A stretch of DNA of 64,000 nucleotides, taken from NCBI GenBank assembly GCA_029718625.1, contig CM056379.1:59547626-59611625 (forward strand), read 5' to 3'. Source of the DNA: Synaphobranchus kaupii. Taxonomy: Eukaryota; Chordata; Actinopteri; Anguilliformes; Synaphobranchidae. Every line of letters starts with the position of its first letter. The first letter of the stretch is position 1. Shown piece by piece: positions 33,515-45,692 of the stretch. Position numbers and translations under genes: made by a program. A model generated the notes under the pieces. The model was not told where the DNA came from and ran no database searches. It worked only from the letters and a program-made list of their open reading frames with translations.

Positions 33515-34078
33515 CTGTTGTGAATACAGTGGAATTCTGAAGCCGCGGCACCCGCCAAGTTTGAAACTGAGACGTTTAGCACGTAGCGTAACAACATAGC
33601 ATAGCGTAACACCTATGGCGTTTTGGGAGTACATATGTAATTAAATACAACACGCCAAAACATGTGAGTAAATGTGTAGAGTATATTAGTTTTCCTGTAC
33701 GAATACCACAAAATATCGGTTCTTGTTGTTGAAAAAATAAGGATAACTGTATCCTAAAAGCAGCACAGATGATGATGTGTTTCTGTCCAAAGAGAGTGAT
33801 TACACGGAAGTGAAACGGGCTAATTTAAAAAAATAATTTTAAAGCGAACAATCGTAATTTTTCTGACAAGCTAGCTATTTATATATTGTTATTTGATTAT
33901 ATTGTAGCATTTAGAACAATATACATGAAAAATAAGCTGGCAAAATATGTTTTCTGAAAAATCACGAAAACGGGTTTGACCTCCTTACCTACTACTAACC
34001 TCGCTTGGTGGGGTTTCAAAAAACACCTAAAAAAATTTCGAAATTCTGTATCCTCCATCGGAGATCTTTGTTCAATAG
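33515..34078. other. No supported feature
   Basis: AT-rich unique-looking sequence. The part after about 34060 is the start of one arm of a long-range inverted repeat described separately. Confidence 0.4.
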
Positions 34079-34114
34079 AGTCTTCCTGCAGACATCCACC
34101 GTGAAGCCCCAGAT

Positions 34115-34938
34115 TAGTGTTGTGTCGTTCGCGAACGATTCGTTCAAAAGAACGAATCTTTTGGGTGAACGAACTGAACTGAATCACTTACTGAAAAGAT
34201 CCGTTCATTTCTCAGTTCAGTTCAGTTCACGAACGGATCTGATCAGCAGCGAGCGTGCACCGTGCAGGGAGGGGGAGGGACTGCCGCGAGCGAACGTGAT
34301 TCGTCCCTTGCGAACCAGTTCTGCTGTGCTGAACGAATCATTCGCATTTGCTTCTTCCTATTCCATTTCGGACGTATTGTTCTAAGTATTGTATAGCCGA
34401 AATGAGTACCGTGTTTGCGTGTTGTATACTAGAAAGTTTTTTTTCTTTTTTTTCTCTAATTTGTTTCCTAAATTGTTCGAAATAAAGTTTATATTAAAAA
34501 AAAAAATTATAAAAAAAATTCACGGGCGGGCGGGCGCCGAGCGAGGCAGCGAGCGTGCAGAGTGGACTGATTCGTTCACTGCGTGACGTGACGTGATCCT
34601 GAGTGATAATCAGCGGCTCAAACTGCCAGAATCAGGCCCAGCAAGTTAAGACTTAAAAGTCATTGAAAACCAGCGTTCACCTCCAATATTGATATTCAAC
34701 GAGGAAACTTTTAAAATATCAAGATTTGTAAACGGAGTTTGGCGCATTTGTCAAAGCGACAGCACTTCCGCATGAACTGTTCGGCCGTCAGTTCACTGAG
34801 TGAGTCGGACTACGCAGTGCAGTCGGAGCTCCGCCCAAGCACTGAACTATTCGGTGAACTAATCTTTTGAACGAATCTTTTTAATGAACTGATTCTAGTG
34901 ATTCGTGTCACTGAAGTGAACTGTTTTGCCCATCACTA
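34115..34938. mobile_element. Non-autonomous hAT element, 824 bp, copy 1
   Basis: Ends TAGTGTTGTGTCGTTCGCG and TTTTGCCCATCACTA, flanked by CCCCAGAT on both sides (34107-34114 and 34939-34946). The interior is dense in GAACGAATC / GATTCGTTC words. A second, longer and inverted copy is at 44512-45692. No transposase. Confidence 0.95.
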
Positions 34939-35005
34939 CCCCAGATCAACCGCCAGGCCCCTTGGGGCATGAGCGTTGATCTGGAAGTTGCGTAACATTG
35001 ACGTA

Positions 35006-37104
35006 GAGGAACGGAAACTCCGAATGATACGGTGTTGCTTATTGCATTTAAGGTTTAACAACTCCGCTCTCATTTAAACTCTGAATAACAATGTGATATT
35101 AGATTACTGCTCTCATTTAAACTCAGAACAACACAGTGTGATATTAGATTAGTTCTAACGTTACTTGTAAAAAAAAAAAGAAAAAAAAAGCGATTAGTTG
35201 ACATTGCCGACAATTCGCGATAAACTTTTAAGGTGGAACGGGAACTCCGCTCTCATTTCAGGTGGAACGGAAACTCTGTGTGATCGAACAGAAGAGAATG
35301 TAGGCTAGCCTACTGTATTCATCCCCAAAGGTGAAAAAAATTATTTTTTTTATTTCTACTTGTATAGCATTTTTCTTAAAACAAGTTTACAAAGTGCTTC
35401 ACAGTCAAATAAAAACATTAAATAAAAGGAGAATAGGCAAAATACGTATCTATAAAAAAAAAAAAAGTGAAATAAAACGAATGAAGGTAAAATACAGCAT
35501 AATCAGGTTAGGAACAGAGGTTGAGGTTTTGCATAGCAAATATGTGGCAGGTGTTTTATGTTTTCTGGAAAACTGGTATTTCCGATATTTTGACCACCCC
35601 CTGTATATCCTACAATGGCAGAATCATCTGAAACTTTTTGTAGATGACAGGAGGCATAACTGCTCCTGCAGTCAGCCTAGCTGTGTATAATGTAAAAAGA
35701 AAAAGTGACAAGACTGTGCCTTGGGGAGCACCTGTATGTGTTAAGATGGTATCTTATCAAACATGACTAGGCAGTCTTAGCCATTGAGGCCTATTTGTAA
35801 GAGTCTAGAATCCACAATATTCTGGATGGGTGTAAGTGCATGACTTGTAGTTTTCTAGCTAGTAGGTGTGGTTGAATCGTGTTGAAAGCACTGGGAATGT
35901 AGTAGTAGTACTTTATTGATCCCACAATGTGAAATTTCTTCTTCAATTGTTATTAAACTCCAGTAATACACAGTAAATATAACACAGAAGACATTGGATA
36001 ATATATGACACAAGATAATACATGTGTACATCATTACAGGGAAGCCAGACCAGAGAAGGGATCAGCTATTCTTTTGTTTTGTGTTAAAGTGGACAGTGAT
36101 ACAATTTGCAGCAGGTTGTGCATCTGTCAAGTTGCAAAGTTGAATTTCCCTGCAGAATGGAACGATGCATTTGTTAAAAAACAAATCATAACAGTGTCAG
36201 TACAATAACATTTGAAATGGCTCTTTGTCGTGATTCACACAGATTGCTATGTCATCATATTTCATATTTAATACAGTACAATAACTTAAGACGTTCGTAC
36301 AAGTAATCATTGCCAATAATAACATTGCATGTTGACTATCTGTAATTATATTTTAAATTTCATGAATTGATTCTGATTGTGACTATAAAAGCATGAACTG
36401 GCTCACTCCCAGTCACGTTTATATTCTTTATAGATAGCGTTGGGGATCCAAGGTTGCCATTGCTTGGGTGACTATTGACTGACCAGGCCAAAAGGATCCA
36501 TTTATCACCCCCTCTTCCAGAAAAAAACATTGGTAGCTAGTAAGCTACAGTAGGGGGCTCACATTACATACATAACGTTAATGTTTCATTAGCAACACAC
36601 ATACAACTGACGTTAATTGAAGTGCTAATGTTTGTTAAAACAAACAATATATCGTATTGTATATAAAGTATGTTGTTACTTAGCCGCCATTAGACAAACA
36701 CTAATGGCTAGAAAGCTAGCTACTTCTTAGCTTTAGCTTATGTTAGCTAGTTACACATCCATTATGATTCATGACTTCTCACAAATCACGTTTGCTGCGC
36801 TACAAATAAACATAGCAATGGAAAAAACGGCACACAAGTTAGTAACATTAGTGCTAATTTGCTAACGTGAGCTAGCTAGCCAACTCCTAGTATTAAGTTG
36901 TCTGCTGCTTAACGTTAACGTTATTGGTTTCAACATTACATTGGCATCATTTACCTTGGTGGGAGTTGTCGGCTCATTGAAATCCAGTTATTACGAACAG
37001 AACAAATTTGCATCGACAAAAGAAGATGTGTCTGGCTCATTTGTTGTGTTCGCAAACAGAATAGGGAAGTAACAAAAAGGTCCTGACACGTGGTCGGAAG
37101 TGAC
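35006..37104. other. No gene; short tandem duplication near 35052-35155
   Basis: A unit of about 48 bp with GCTCTCATTTAAACTC and GTGATATTAGATTA occurs twice at 35052-35155. A CTTTATTGATCCC motif near 35912 is common in fish repeats. Nothing else can be named. Confidence 0.4.
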
Positions 37105-37740
37105 GCCAGGGCACATGACGCAACTTCCAGATCAACGCTCAGGCCCTGAGGGGCCTGCCGGTTGACGTGGGGCCTCACGGTGGATGTCTGCTGGAAGACT
37201 CTTCTCTCTTTGTTCCACACATTTTGCATACGGCCACTTTTTTTCGTTGTAGTTTGGTAGTCCCGTCTTTATATACAAACGCAATCACGCGTTGTGCATC
37301 GCTTGCAGACATCGGGCTCAAAATGATCATAGCACGGACACCACAGAATAGTTCTGTCGCATGCACACATATGCCTACCATGGCTACATTTTAACCAACA
37401 CGAAGTAGCCTAATGCAGCACTCATGCTTTGTGAACGTTAGGTAGGAGGAATATCACATTGTGCCACGAGTCTTTAAGTGCAAGTCACAAGTAATTCGCA
37501 AGTTAGAGAAGAGAGAGGTCTGTTTCTTTGACCAATCTATGCTGTCTCTTCTTGATAACTAACTGTTACGCATTGCTTAGGATATCATATTCGCTAGCCT
37601 AGCTTACTCAGTGAGTTGAGGAGTGTCGAGAGTCTCCGTCTGGGAGATTTGATTTTAAATAGATTGATTACATGCTGCATCTAGCCTAGTTGTAATAGCT
37701 GCGATTCTGTGAAACATCTGCAGCATTGCATTAGCTGGCT

Positions 37741-37792
37741 GCACGTGTGTGTGCGCGCCCGTGTGTGTGTGTGTGTGTGTGTGTGTGTTAGC
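37741..37792. repeat. GT microsatellite
   Basis: An interrupted GT run of about 45 bp with a short GCGCGCCC break. Confidence 0.9.
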
Positions 37793-38053
37793 TAGCCTAC
37801 TGCTGTGTGTTGGCTAGTCAGCCCTAGCCTTTCCTCAAACTTTGGAATACTTCACATATTAAAATACACTATCATATCTGTCTCTCTCTCCATCTCTCTT
37901 ACGTTCTCTATCACTCTCACGGCAAAACGGCAGCCGTCAACAGAGGCAAGCCCCCCGGCGTCTCAGGCATAAAATATATAAATAAAAATTATATATAATA
38001 TACTGTATATACAGTATACTAGTATATAAATGAATTGATGAGCCAATTACAGT

Positions 38054-38325
38054 ACCTTAGTTTCACATGTAAATCTAAAATAGCACAGAGACTGAAATGA
38101 TTAAGGAATAAGTAAGATTCTATAATAATTTGATTTAATTGGGCATTGATAAAGTTGTTCTCCATAAGGGGGGGGGGGGGGGGGGGGGGGGAGTATGGCT
38201 CCACATGTAAATAGAAAATAGCACAAAGAGACTGAAATGATGAAGGAATATAGTTAATCTTTAATATACTTGTTTCCATATAAGATTAGATAATGATTTG
38301 GTATTATTGGGCATAAATAAAGTTG
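38054..38325. repeat. Imperfect direct repeat around a poly-G run
   Basis: Blocks CACATGTAAAT, AAAATAGCACA and GAGACTGAAATGAT occur at 38064-38100 and again at 38202-38240, on either side of a run of about 24 G at 38168-38191. The G run is a strong slippage and G-quadruplex candidate. Confidence 0.75.
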
Positions 38326-38654
38326 AGAGAAAAGAAAAGGGGGGTGGTGGTGGGTTTAAAATGTAATAAAATTATCTTATCCACTAATATACAGATTAGC
38401 CTATATTTTAGCTTTATATGAAAGCATCTCAAATCTCATCTAGGGCTTTGAAAAAAAAATCTTTAAAATGTTCATAAATGAAACATTTTATTTTCGAAAA
38501 TGCCCTGTGTGAGGTTGTGTAGAAATGCATGAAATGAGTTTTAAAAGGCTCAAATTTTTCTGGGGGAAGACCCCCAGACCCACGCTACTTCGTCCCCTCT
38601 TTGTGCCCCACCAACATCTCTTCATGCCGTCCCAATCAAAGCAGTCTAGAAACG

Positions 38655-39307
38655 GCCCTGCCTCAAACCATCACTCTGCTACCAGATATGCAGTAGATAT
38701 GGATGGATCACTTTAAGGGTTGTTTCTCCTGACAAATTTTCCTATTGAAAAATTGGAAAAATAAGTCAGGAGAAGAAACCCTTCAAGTTACCCATCCATA
38801 TCTACTGTATTTCTGGCAGCAGAGTGATGGTTTAAGGCTTGTTTGATACGTCAGACCCTTGATGACTTAGAGCCATTTTGCCAACCATGTGTTCCATTCT
38901 GTTCCAGTGTAATTTACAGCTAAATCTAGTCCCACCCCCCAATTCCCATAGAGATCCATTCAAATGCAGAGAGGTTATAGTATCGCTTGTAGAAGTACCA
39001 GAAAATAAGATATCAAGAGTATTTTGATAATGTTGGGTAACAGACATCAGGAAGTCATGGCATGCAAAGGATATGCGACCAAATATTAAAAATGATTACT
39101 TTATTCTACATTATGTTAACTGTCCAATATTTTTTGATGCCCAAAAATGGGGGGGACTATGTACAAAATGTTCTATAATTTCTAAACGGTTCATCCGATA
39201 TGGATGAAAATATCCTTTCAAACTCAAAGTGCAAGAGTACAGAACCAAAATAACAACAAGACAACTGATAATTTTGCAGTGGTCTCTTAATTTTTTCCAG
39301 AGGTGTA
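38655..39307. repeat. Palindromic repeat, copy 3
   Basis: Shares the core with copies 1, 2, 4 and 5 (ATGCAGTAGATATGGATGG, TACAGCTAAATCTAGTCCCA, GGTTATAGTATCGCTTGTA) and ends GGTCTCTTAATTTTTTCCAG, the inverse of the start of copy 2. The left half is truncated. Confidence 0.75.
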
Positions 39308-41100
39308 GCTACCTGCTAGGACCACCAAAGACAATGAAAGCCCTGACTAGACAGCTAAAAAACACTGGACCACTAAAATGAATAACGTTAGGACTTCCAC
39401 AGTGAATGTTCTGAGTTTACCGCATTAAGTAGCTTATCAAACGCATACGTGTTAGTTTAAACGTGTTCCTCAATATTTTTTAAATTTCAGTTTATTTAGG
39501 CTCTTCAGATAACAGGCAATGTCTGTCAATGCAGTTTGCAGCTGCAGCAGCAGACAAATGCAGGAAATGCGGCTCCAGTTGCTGGACACTGCCTGCACTT
39601 GACTTGAAAGTTTGTTAGCTTTTTTGACTCCAGTTAGTGTCTGCATTACGTCATAGTTGTTTACAAACCGTAAAAGGGTCTATTACACACTGATTTGGAA
39701 TTGATCCCCATAGGTCTCACATCATCATGGGGACAACTAAAAAAAAAAACTGTCAAATCATAACAGATAGGTGAAATAACCTCTTGGTAACACTGCATTT
39801 AAAAAATACAGGCCACATACTAACTTGAGATATGGGGTCAAATGTCCCTCCCCCAAGGTTGACCTTTCTGTCTCATGTAAAAATAATATACACTAAAGTT
39901 CTCAGAATTTTAATCATTGGCATTGAAAAGTGCATTGAGACCTGTGGTGAACATTCAGTATCGGTTATTATTTTACATTTGAGGGAGGTGTTCCAGAGGT
40001 GTAACATTGAACTATTTATTTATCATTTGTTTAACCAAGAAGTGTCAATGAGAAAAACATGTATTTTTCAAGAGACCTGGCTAGATGGTAATAGCGCATA
40101 CATAATGTTTCAGTTAAAAACACTGTAGCAACACGATTCATAACAAAATAAATTAGAGAGAAGAAAACTTATTCAAAAAAGCATATGAACATGGCATTTT
40201 AACAATTAAAACAATTACATCCCAGTGACACGGTGCATTATATATAGATTTGAAAAAAACAGGCATATGATGGGATTTAGTATAAGCTGATTGTCCCAGT
40301 TCCTAGTTTAAGTGATTTATAGTCGCATGGTGCACAATAGGAAAAAACAGTTTTGCCTAGGTTTGTACAAACCCTGGGAACAATAAAAAGCAACCATTTG
40401 ATGGACCAAAGATCGTAACTGCTTGTATTTGCTGAGTGGAGGGAAGACAGGTAGAAAGGGAGTTTACCCAGAACTGCTTTATAAATAAAACATTCCAGTG
40501 TTACTGTCTGTGAATGGTTAATGAAGTTGCAGCCACCATTTCAAAAAGGGTACAGTGCTGTGTAAGAGACTTTTCCTGAGTAGTTTAATGAAATGAAGAG
40601 GCTATATCAGACCTGGGTAAATTATTATTTGAAACACTTTTGAGGGATGGTTGCTTTGATAGTGTTATCAGCAGTGTATCATTTAGCTGACTCTACATTG
40701 CTGTCTGGATAGCTAGTAATGTTAAATTCACTGATACTGTACCAATCTAGGGGCAGGATTTCTTCCCTCATTAATCTTTAAAGGTATACTATGTAGTTTC
40801 ATTGTAAACAACTCGTTCTTTGTTTACATTCAAATTTTCTCCCCAAAAAACATTGTATGTGTCCTTGTGGTCTAATAAGCATGTTGAATGTATTTCCTAC
40901 CTCATAAGTCGTTTGCAAAGTGTTTTTTTGTTAATGTTTTGAATGTTACACTGTTGACATCCCGCCGCCATTTGTAAAGCCAGAAACAGCTAAAATTGTG
41001 TTAACGTCATGAATGGGTTCCTGCTCATTTCATTGACATGGCCAGGCCATGTGGGCAGGCTTCCGGGTAAACTCTTATTTTAGCTTAGGACCGAGACCGA
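39308..41100. other. No gene; possible MITE fragment near 40780
   Basis: AAAGGTATACTATGTAG near 40781 resembles the start of a common fish non-autonomous element. Its partner end was not found. The rest shows no feature I can support. Confidence 0.35.
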
Positions 41101-41106
41101 AACATC

Positions 41107-41580
41107 CGTTTCTGTATGCACTTATTGTATGTCGCTTTGGATAAAAGCGTCTGCTAAATGACTGTTATGTAATGTAACATGCCTCACGCAAATACACGAA
41201 CGTGGACGCTTCGAACTACGCGATCAGTTTTTCTTTTGCCATGACATTTGTGAAAGACAAGCCAGCGCGTTGCAGCAAGGGACGCTATAGCAGCAACAAC
41301 AGTAAACAACTTTCTTGTTCGATCTGTGCTTTCCTCTGGTTTGTCTTTCACAAATGTCATGGCAAAAGAAAAACGGCTTGCGTAGCTCGAAGCGTCCACA
41401 TTCGCGTAGCTATTTGCGTGAGGTATGTTTCTGCCCTTACTCATTAGCAAGATGTTTTCAGCCGAGGAGGTAACAATGTCATTATAAAAATAGCGACCAT
41501 ACACCTAGCTACATTACATTATAGTCATTTAGCAGATGCTTTTATCCAAAGCGACATACAATAAGTGCGTACAGAAACGT
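41107..41580. repeat. Nested palindrome whose ends are L2-type tails
   Basis: Outer arms 41107-41179 and 41508-41580 are inverted copies of an L2/SINE-type 3' tail (GTCGCTTTGGATAAAAGCG, CTGCTAAATGACT). Inner arms at about 41179-41268 and 41333-41425 are also inverted copies (GCCATGACATTTGTGAAAG, CGCTTCGA). The whole forms a fold-back of about 470 bp with a central loop near 41300. Confidence 0.8.
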
Positions 41581-42938
41581 CATCGAAGTAACTACAGAAC
41601 AGGGGCGCCGGAAATGGGGGGGCCAGGGGGCCATTGGCCCCCCCACTTTTACCATCCTCACGAATCCATATCCCCGCTAATGCCCATATAATCGCAACAC
41701 TTAGCCTATGGTAAAAAGACGTTGCCTGCATTCCCGTCGACTCTAAGACATATGATAAAATTATGCACGCAAACATAAAAAATACAGACTAGGCTAACGT
41801 CACAAAGTTCGTTGTTACACGAATCAAATGCATGCAGTGTACATCAACCAATAAAATTGTTTCAATGATGCAATCACGTTGTCTGTTGAGCCGTTAAAGT
41901 TAGCTGAACAGCTCGCTATCAATAGCCAGTAGCCTATATTGCTTCTGCAAAAATGTCAAAAGAATCAGAGCATAAGAAAGTAAAGTGCAGTCAAACAAAA
42001 CTAAACATTAATGTTACATCCCCGCCGTCCACAATTGTTGGAGTTTGAGTAAAGGCAATCAAAATGCGCCCCAAGTTTATTTAGGATAGGCGATATGAAT
42101 GACATCTTCAGTCTTCACAACAGCAGGGCGCGCTAATAATTTACCAATAACGTTAGCCTAGAGGCTAAATCATTTTGGTGAATGTGGAGGAATGTGAAGA
42201 TGAAGAAGTAGCCTATCAGTGCTTTCCTGATTTTTAGTTCAATGTGGGATAGATGTTACTTTGGGATAGAAATAGCCTATAGATGGTAGAAGGCTTGAAG
42301 TGGGCTGCTGTGCTGACTGAACGCGTAGCTACGTTATAGTTGCTATTGCTACTCGGCGGCCGTGTAGCTGTCCTTTATACTCATAGTTTCTGCTAATTGA
42401 ACAAATAAATGGTTGTATCTTGCATATTTAGATTTTTAACATTAAGTAAGTGATAATATACAATGTGTGAATTCCTCTCCTCTTACTTGACCAATCTTCA
42501 TCCCAGGCTCTGATACTTGTCTTTCATTCTGAATCTGTTATAGTAAATCCCGAACAACAACTAAGTTCATATATTTCCGAGTGTCACAATCAAATTCGAT
42601 TTAGTTCAGAAGTTATGTTTGCCATCTGCACTGCTCTTATCAGGTGTAGCCTAACGGTATCATTTAGGTGTTTTTATTAATAATCATAGGCGTCATTTCC
42701 ACGGGGGACGCGTCCCCCACAATATCTGAGAGCCTTATATGCATAAAAAGCGCCTGTATATAGCCCATGTACGAGGTTGTATCGGGTGCAATCAGTGGGC
42801 GGGGCAACAATGTTGCTCCATTTAGTTACTTTATTGGGGAGATAGACGAGATAAACTAACTACAGTGTTTCATTTCAGGCGGCACCCGCTGCAATTATGT
42901 AGACTGCAAGGCTGCATAGAGTGGAAACGTGAGGCTTA

Positions 42939-43815
42939 GGGCGCTTTCACACCTGCCTTGTTTGGTTCGACTGAATCGAACTCTGGTTCGTTTTCCCAAT
43001 TGCTGCGGTTCGTTTGGGCAGGTGTGAACACAGCAATCGTACTCGGGTGCGCACCAATAGCGGACCAAACAAGTGGACCGAGACCTTGTTGAAGAGGTGG
43101 TCTCGGTACGCTTCCAAACAAACTCTGGTGCGGTTCGTTTGTGGTGAGAACGTGATTCGACCTCGCTCCGACCCAACTGCAGAAAGCACTGCGCATTTTT
43201 GGACTAAACAAGCTCCCGTAACCAGCTACGCTGTGCATTATGGGATGAGGAAGACGAGCATTTCCCCTTTCGCAACAACAACATGCGAGCATGACGAATC
43301 TGAGTAATTGCGGACAAACGCGTCTTCAGTGCATCAGGACATTATTTTCCAGCCGCATCCGCGCCTCATTTTCAAACTGTATCGTTTGCCTAAAGTGATA
43401 AATGCAAACGATGTAATAAACGATGACCAACGCCAAAATCAACCCCCGCAGTTGTCTCTCCATTGTGAAATCACAGCGAAATTACTTGTGGTGCGTTGTC
43501 TGATCTTCTACTTCACGGAGTTTCTTTTGAGTTTTCCCGCAATGAAATTCTGACCAATTGGAGAGCAGTTCAGGAACTACGTTTTGCTCCCGCCCCAGAC
43601 ACATCTGACCAATGAGTGAAATGAACGTTCTCACGTGGCTTGTGCGGCTGCATTTTGGTTCGCTTCACCAACTCATCAACTGATTTGGACCAGAGCAAAT
43701 GAATAGGTGTGAAAGGGAACCGAACCAGCTGAAAAACGAAACAATGTATCATTCTCGCATCTGGTGCGAACCAAGGAAGCGGACTAGAAGTGGACTATCA
43801 GGTGTGAAACTGCCC
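42939..43815. mobile_element. Non-autonomous PIF/Harbinger-type element, 877 bp
   Basis: Ends GGGCGCTTTCACACCTG and CAGGTGTGAAACTGCCC, with TTA on each side (42936-42938 and 43816-43818), the 3-bp duplication of Harbinger elements. The interior is rich in GGTTCG/CGAACC words and gives mirrored chance open frames without domains. Confidence 0.85.
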
Positions 43816-44511
43816 TTAGGTTCCGGAAGCAAAAACTCCATTCGCTGTGTACTTTGCTGTGTCCGAATGGTCTGCATCCTGTGTAATAAATAGCATAGGC
43901 CTACTGTATACTGCTTAGGCTACTGCATACTGTTTAGTGACATGCAGTATGCGAAAAAATATCCTCCATAGGCTACTATTATCGGCGAAAACTCAGAAAT
44001 AAGTATATTATTTGGGTATTTTAAGCACACTACATTTAGAGAACATTTCGCCTGCTTAACGTTCTCATCCAGTGTAGGCTAGGCCTACTCAACTATCATA
44101 ACGTTACTCATAGTAGCCTATAGAAGGGTGTGGAATCGGACACAGCGTAACCGGAATCACGTTGATTTGCGAGGCATTTCTGAGAATCGTAGCCTATGCT
44201 AAAATTAGGCTAATAAAGTGCCGGAAACTTTATTTAGGTCTACAGCATTTAGATGCAGCTTTTCTGAATTTGGCTATGGTATAATTTAACAACAAACAAT
44301 ACGAGGAGTGAGTTTTGGTAGCTCAGCTACCTCTTTACAATAATGCATAATGGAAGTAGCTTAATAGGCTATATAGCCTACCCTTTTCGTTTTTATCATA
44401 TTCCCCTATCAATTCACACACTGTAGCCTAAGCTATATAATTGTATAATTGATTAGCTAACGTCAGAATTCATAATGTAGTTTGAAAATGAGGCGCGGAT
44501 GCGGCTGGAAA

Positions 44512-45692
44512 TAGTGATGGGCAAAACAGTTCACTTCAGTGACACGAATCACTAGAATCAGTTCATTAAAAAGATTCGTTCAAAAGATTCGTTCACCGAA
44601 TCGTTCAGTGCTTGGGCGGAGCTCCGACTGCGTACTGCGTAGTCCGACTCACTCAGTGAACTGACGGCCGAACAGTTCATGCGGAAGTGCTGTCGCTTTG
44701 ACAAATGCGCCAAACTCCGTTTACAAATCTTGATATTTTAAAAGTTTCCTCGTTGAATATCAATATTGGAGGTGAACGCTGGTTTTCAATGACTTTTAAG
44801 TCTTAACTGGCTGGGCCTGATTCTGGCAGTTTGAGCCGCTGATTATCACTCAGGATCACGTCACGTTAACTCACTGTGTCTAGTAGCTTCAGTGAACGGA
44901 TCACTGAACTTGCACCGTTGCGTCACAGTTCGTTCACTCAGTGAACTGTTCGGCCGTCAGTTCACTGAGTGAACGAACTTGCACCGTTGCGTCACAGTTC
45001 GTTCACTCAGTGAACTGACGGCCGAACAGTTCATGCGGAAGTGCTGTCGCTTTGACAAATGCGTCAAACTCCGTTTACAAATCTTGATATTTTAAAAGTT
45101 TCCTCGTTGAATATCAATATTGGAGGTGAACGCTGGTTTTCAATGACTTTTAAGTCTTAACTTGCTGGGCCTGATTCTGGCAGTTTGAGCCGCTGATTAT
45201 CACTCAGGATCACGTCACGTCACGCAGTGAACGAATCAGTCCACTCTGCACGCTCGCTGCCTCGCTCGGCGCCCGCCCGCCCGTGAATTTTTTTTATAAT
45301 TTTTTTTTTTAATATAAACTTTATTTCGAACAATTTAGGAAACAAATTAGAGAAAAAAAAGAAAAAAAAACTTTCTAGTATACAACACGCAAACACGGTA
45401 CTCATTTCGGCTATACAATACTTAGAACAATATGTCCGAAATGGAATAGGAAGAAGCAAATGCGAATGATTCGTTCAGCACAGCAGAACTGGTTCGCAAG
45501 GGACGAATCACGTTCGCTCGCGGCAGTCCCTCCCCCTCCCTGCACGGTGCACGCTCGCTGCTGATCAGATCCGTTCGTGAACTGAACTGAACTGAGAAAT
45601 GAACGGATCTTTTCAGTAAGTGATTCAGTTCAGTTCGTTCACCCAAAAGATTCTTTCTTTTGAACGAATCGTTCGCGAACGACACAACACTA
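44512..45692. mobile_element. Non-autonomous hAT element, 1181 bp, copy 2 with internal duplication
   Basis: Inverted relative to the copy at 34115. Ends TAGTGATGGGCAAAACAG and CGACACAACACTA, flanked by GCTGGAAA on both sides (44504-44511 and 45693-45700). It is longer than copy 1 because a segment with ACGGCCGAACAGTTCATGCG and GGAGGTGAACGCTGGTTTTC is present twice (about 44640-44880 and 45000-45220). Confidence 0.95.

Larger units (their letters stand above)
34079..37205. repeat. Long-range inverted repeat with internal hairpin
   Basis: The arm 34079-34114 plus 34939-35005 (split by a hAT at 34115-34938) is inverted at about 37105-37205. Shared blocks include CAGACATCCACCGTGA, TCAACCG(C/G)CAGGCCCCT and GAGCGTTGATCTGGAAGTTG. 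Inside each arm CCAGATCAAC can pair with GTTGATCTGG around a GGCCCC/GGGGC inner stem. The 2.1 kb between the arms has no gene. Confidence 0.65.

Noticed and set aside
34005..34385. 126-codon frame, and its near copy at 45422-45763
   Set aside because: Both read through the same hAT MITE family; the similarity is that of the repeat, not of a gene family.
41184..41504. Two opposite-strand frames sharing FSFAMTFVKDKP
   Set aside because: Produced by the nested palindrome at 41107-41580.
42895..43307. Several overlapping 80-118 codon frames on both strands
   Set aside because: They read the CGAACC/GGTTCG-rich interior of a non-autonomous Harbinger-type element.
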